Assembly: GCA_015178975.1 (NCBI GenBank)
Contig: WHVD01000010.1
Location: 496,001 to 560,000 of the forward strand
Direction: 5' to 3'
Length of the DNA: 64,000 nt
Source of the DNA: Hysterangium stoloniferum
Taxonomy: Eukaryota; Basidiomycota; Agaricomycetes; Hysterangiales; Hysterangiaceae
The translations under genes were made by a program, and so were the position numbers. Positions 63,331 through 64,000 of this stretch are shown in pieces; within the stretch, counting starts at the first letter, position 1; each line of letters starts with the position of its first letter. The notes beneath the pieces were generated by a model. That model was not told where the DNA came from. It saw nothing but the letters and a program-made list of their open reading frames with translations, and made no database searches.

Positions 63331-64000
63331 CTAATCTCCGACTCTCAGTCTCCGACTCTCAGTCTCCGACTCTCAGTCTCCGACTCTCAGTCTCCGACTC
63401 TCAGTCTCCGACTCTCAGTCTCCGACTCTCAGTCTCCGACTCTCAGTCTCCGACTCTCAGTCTCCGACTCTCAGTCTCCGACTCTCAGTCTCCGACTCTC
63501 AGTCTCCGACTCTCCGACCCTCAGTCTCCGACTCTCCGACCCTCAGTCTCCGACTCTCCGACCCTCAGTCTCCGACTCTCCGACCCTCAGTCTCCGACTC
63601 TCCGACCCTCAGTCTCCGACTCTCCGACCCTCAGTCTCCGACTCTCCGACCCTCAGTCTCCGACTCTCCGACCCTCAGTCTCCGACTCTCCGACCCTCAG
63701 TCTCCGACTCTCCGACCCTCAGTCTCCGACTCTCCGACCCTCAGTCTCCGACTCTCCGACCCTCAGTCTCCGACTCTCCGACCCTCAGTCTCCGACTCTC
63801 CGACCCTCAGTCTCCGACTCTCCGACCCTCAGTCTCCAACTCTCCGACCCTCAGTCTCCAACTCTCCGACCCTCAGTCTCACTCTCGACCCTCAGTCTCC
63901 GACCCTCAGTCTCCGACCCTCAGTCTCCGACCCTCAGTCTCCGACCCTCAGTCTCCGACCCTCAGTCTCCGACCCTCAGTCTCCGACCCTCAGTCTCCGA
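63331..64000. repeat. Minisatellite with changing unit, runs off the right edge
   Basis: Three zones follow. Units of 14 bp (AGTCTCCGACTCTC) fill about 63345-63505. Units of 22 bp (AGTCTCCGACTCTC plus CGACCCTC) fill about 63505-63870. Units of 14 bp with a different end (AGTCTCCGACCCTC) fill about 63890-64000. The 22-bp unit is the first 14-bp unit plus 8 bp, so the array records stepwise change of the unit. It continues beyond the window. Confidence 0.97.

Noticed and set aside
63331-64000. CRISPR-like array
   Set aside because: The repeats are directly adjacent without unique spacers and the genome is fungal, so this is a minisatellite.

Overview
This is a piece of a fungal nuclear genome, most likely from an Agaricomycete (mushroom-forming basidiomycete). 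The signs are genes split by many introns of 42-70 nt, a tRNA-like locus, and a heavy load of Ty3/gypsy chromovirus and Ty1/copia LTR elements. No species marker is visible, so I do not name one.

Layout. 1-552: the 5' LTR and first codons of a Copia element leaving the window on the left. 1896-9615: a full-length chromovirus (called G1 here) with a perfect 5-bp target duplication; gag and pol are broken by stop codons, but an intact three-exon gene with a six-cysteine zinc cluster lies on the opposite strand. 10384-22334: a compact gene island with five conserved housekeeping genes: a RIX7/NVL-type AAA ATPase, PP2A methylesterase, an Arc1-type tRNA-binding protein, an ABHD11-like hydrolase and ARV1. 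The last two are divergently transcribed from a 68-bp interval. 23.7-37.9 kb: a transposon graveyard of solo LTRs, most with perfect target duplications, nested in a second chromovirus (G2) that carries a decayed copy of the same antisense zinc-cluster gene. Target duplications exchanged between two LTRs show that part of G2 was inverted by LTR recombination. 38.8-62.1 kb: a cluster of two lineage-specific gene families, here called A (plus strand, three copies) and B (minus strand, three copies), spread by segmental duplication. Only copy A3 (56825-60454) is open throughout; it has five exons, all introns are phase 0, and exons 2-5 each begin a diverged copy of one module. 62.9-64.0 kb: a truncated G1 LTR, then a long minisatellite that runs off the window.

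The five island genes serve separate core functions: 60S ribosome maturation, PP2A reversal, tRNA aminoacylation, mitochondrial or ester metabolism, and ER lipid homeostasis. They are not a pathway cluster. Exon boundaries were derived by hand from splice sites, reading-frame continuity and remembered family features, and no database search was run.
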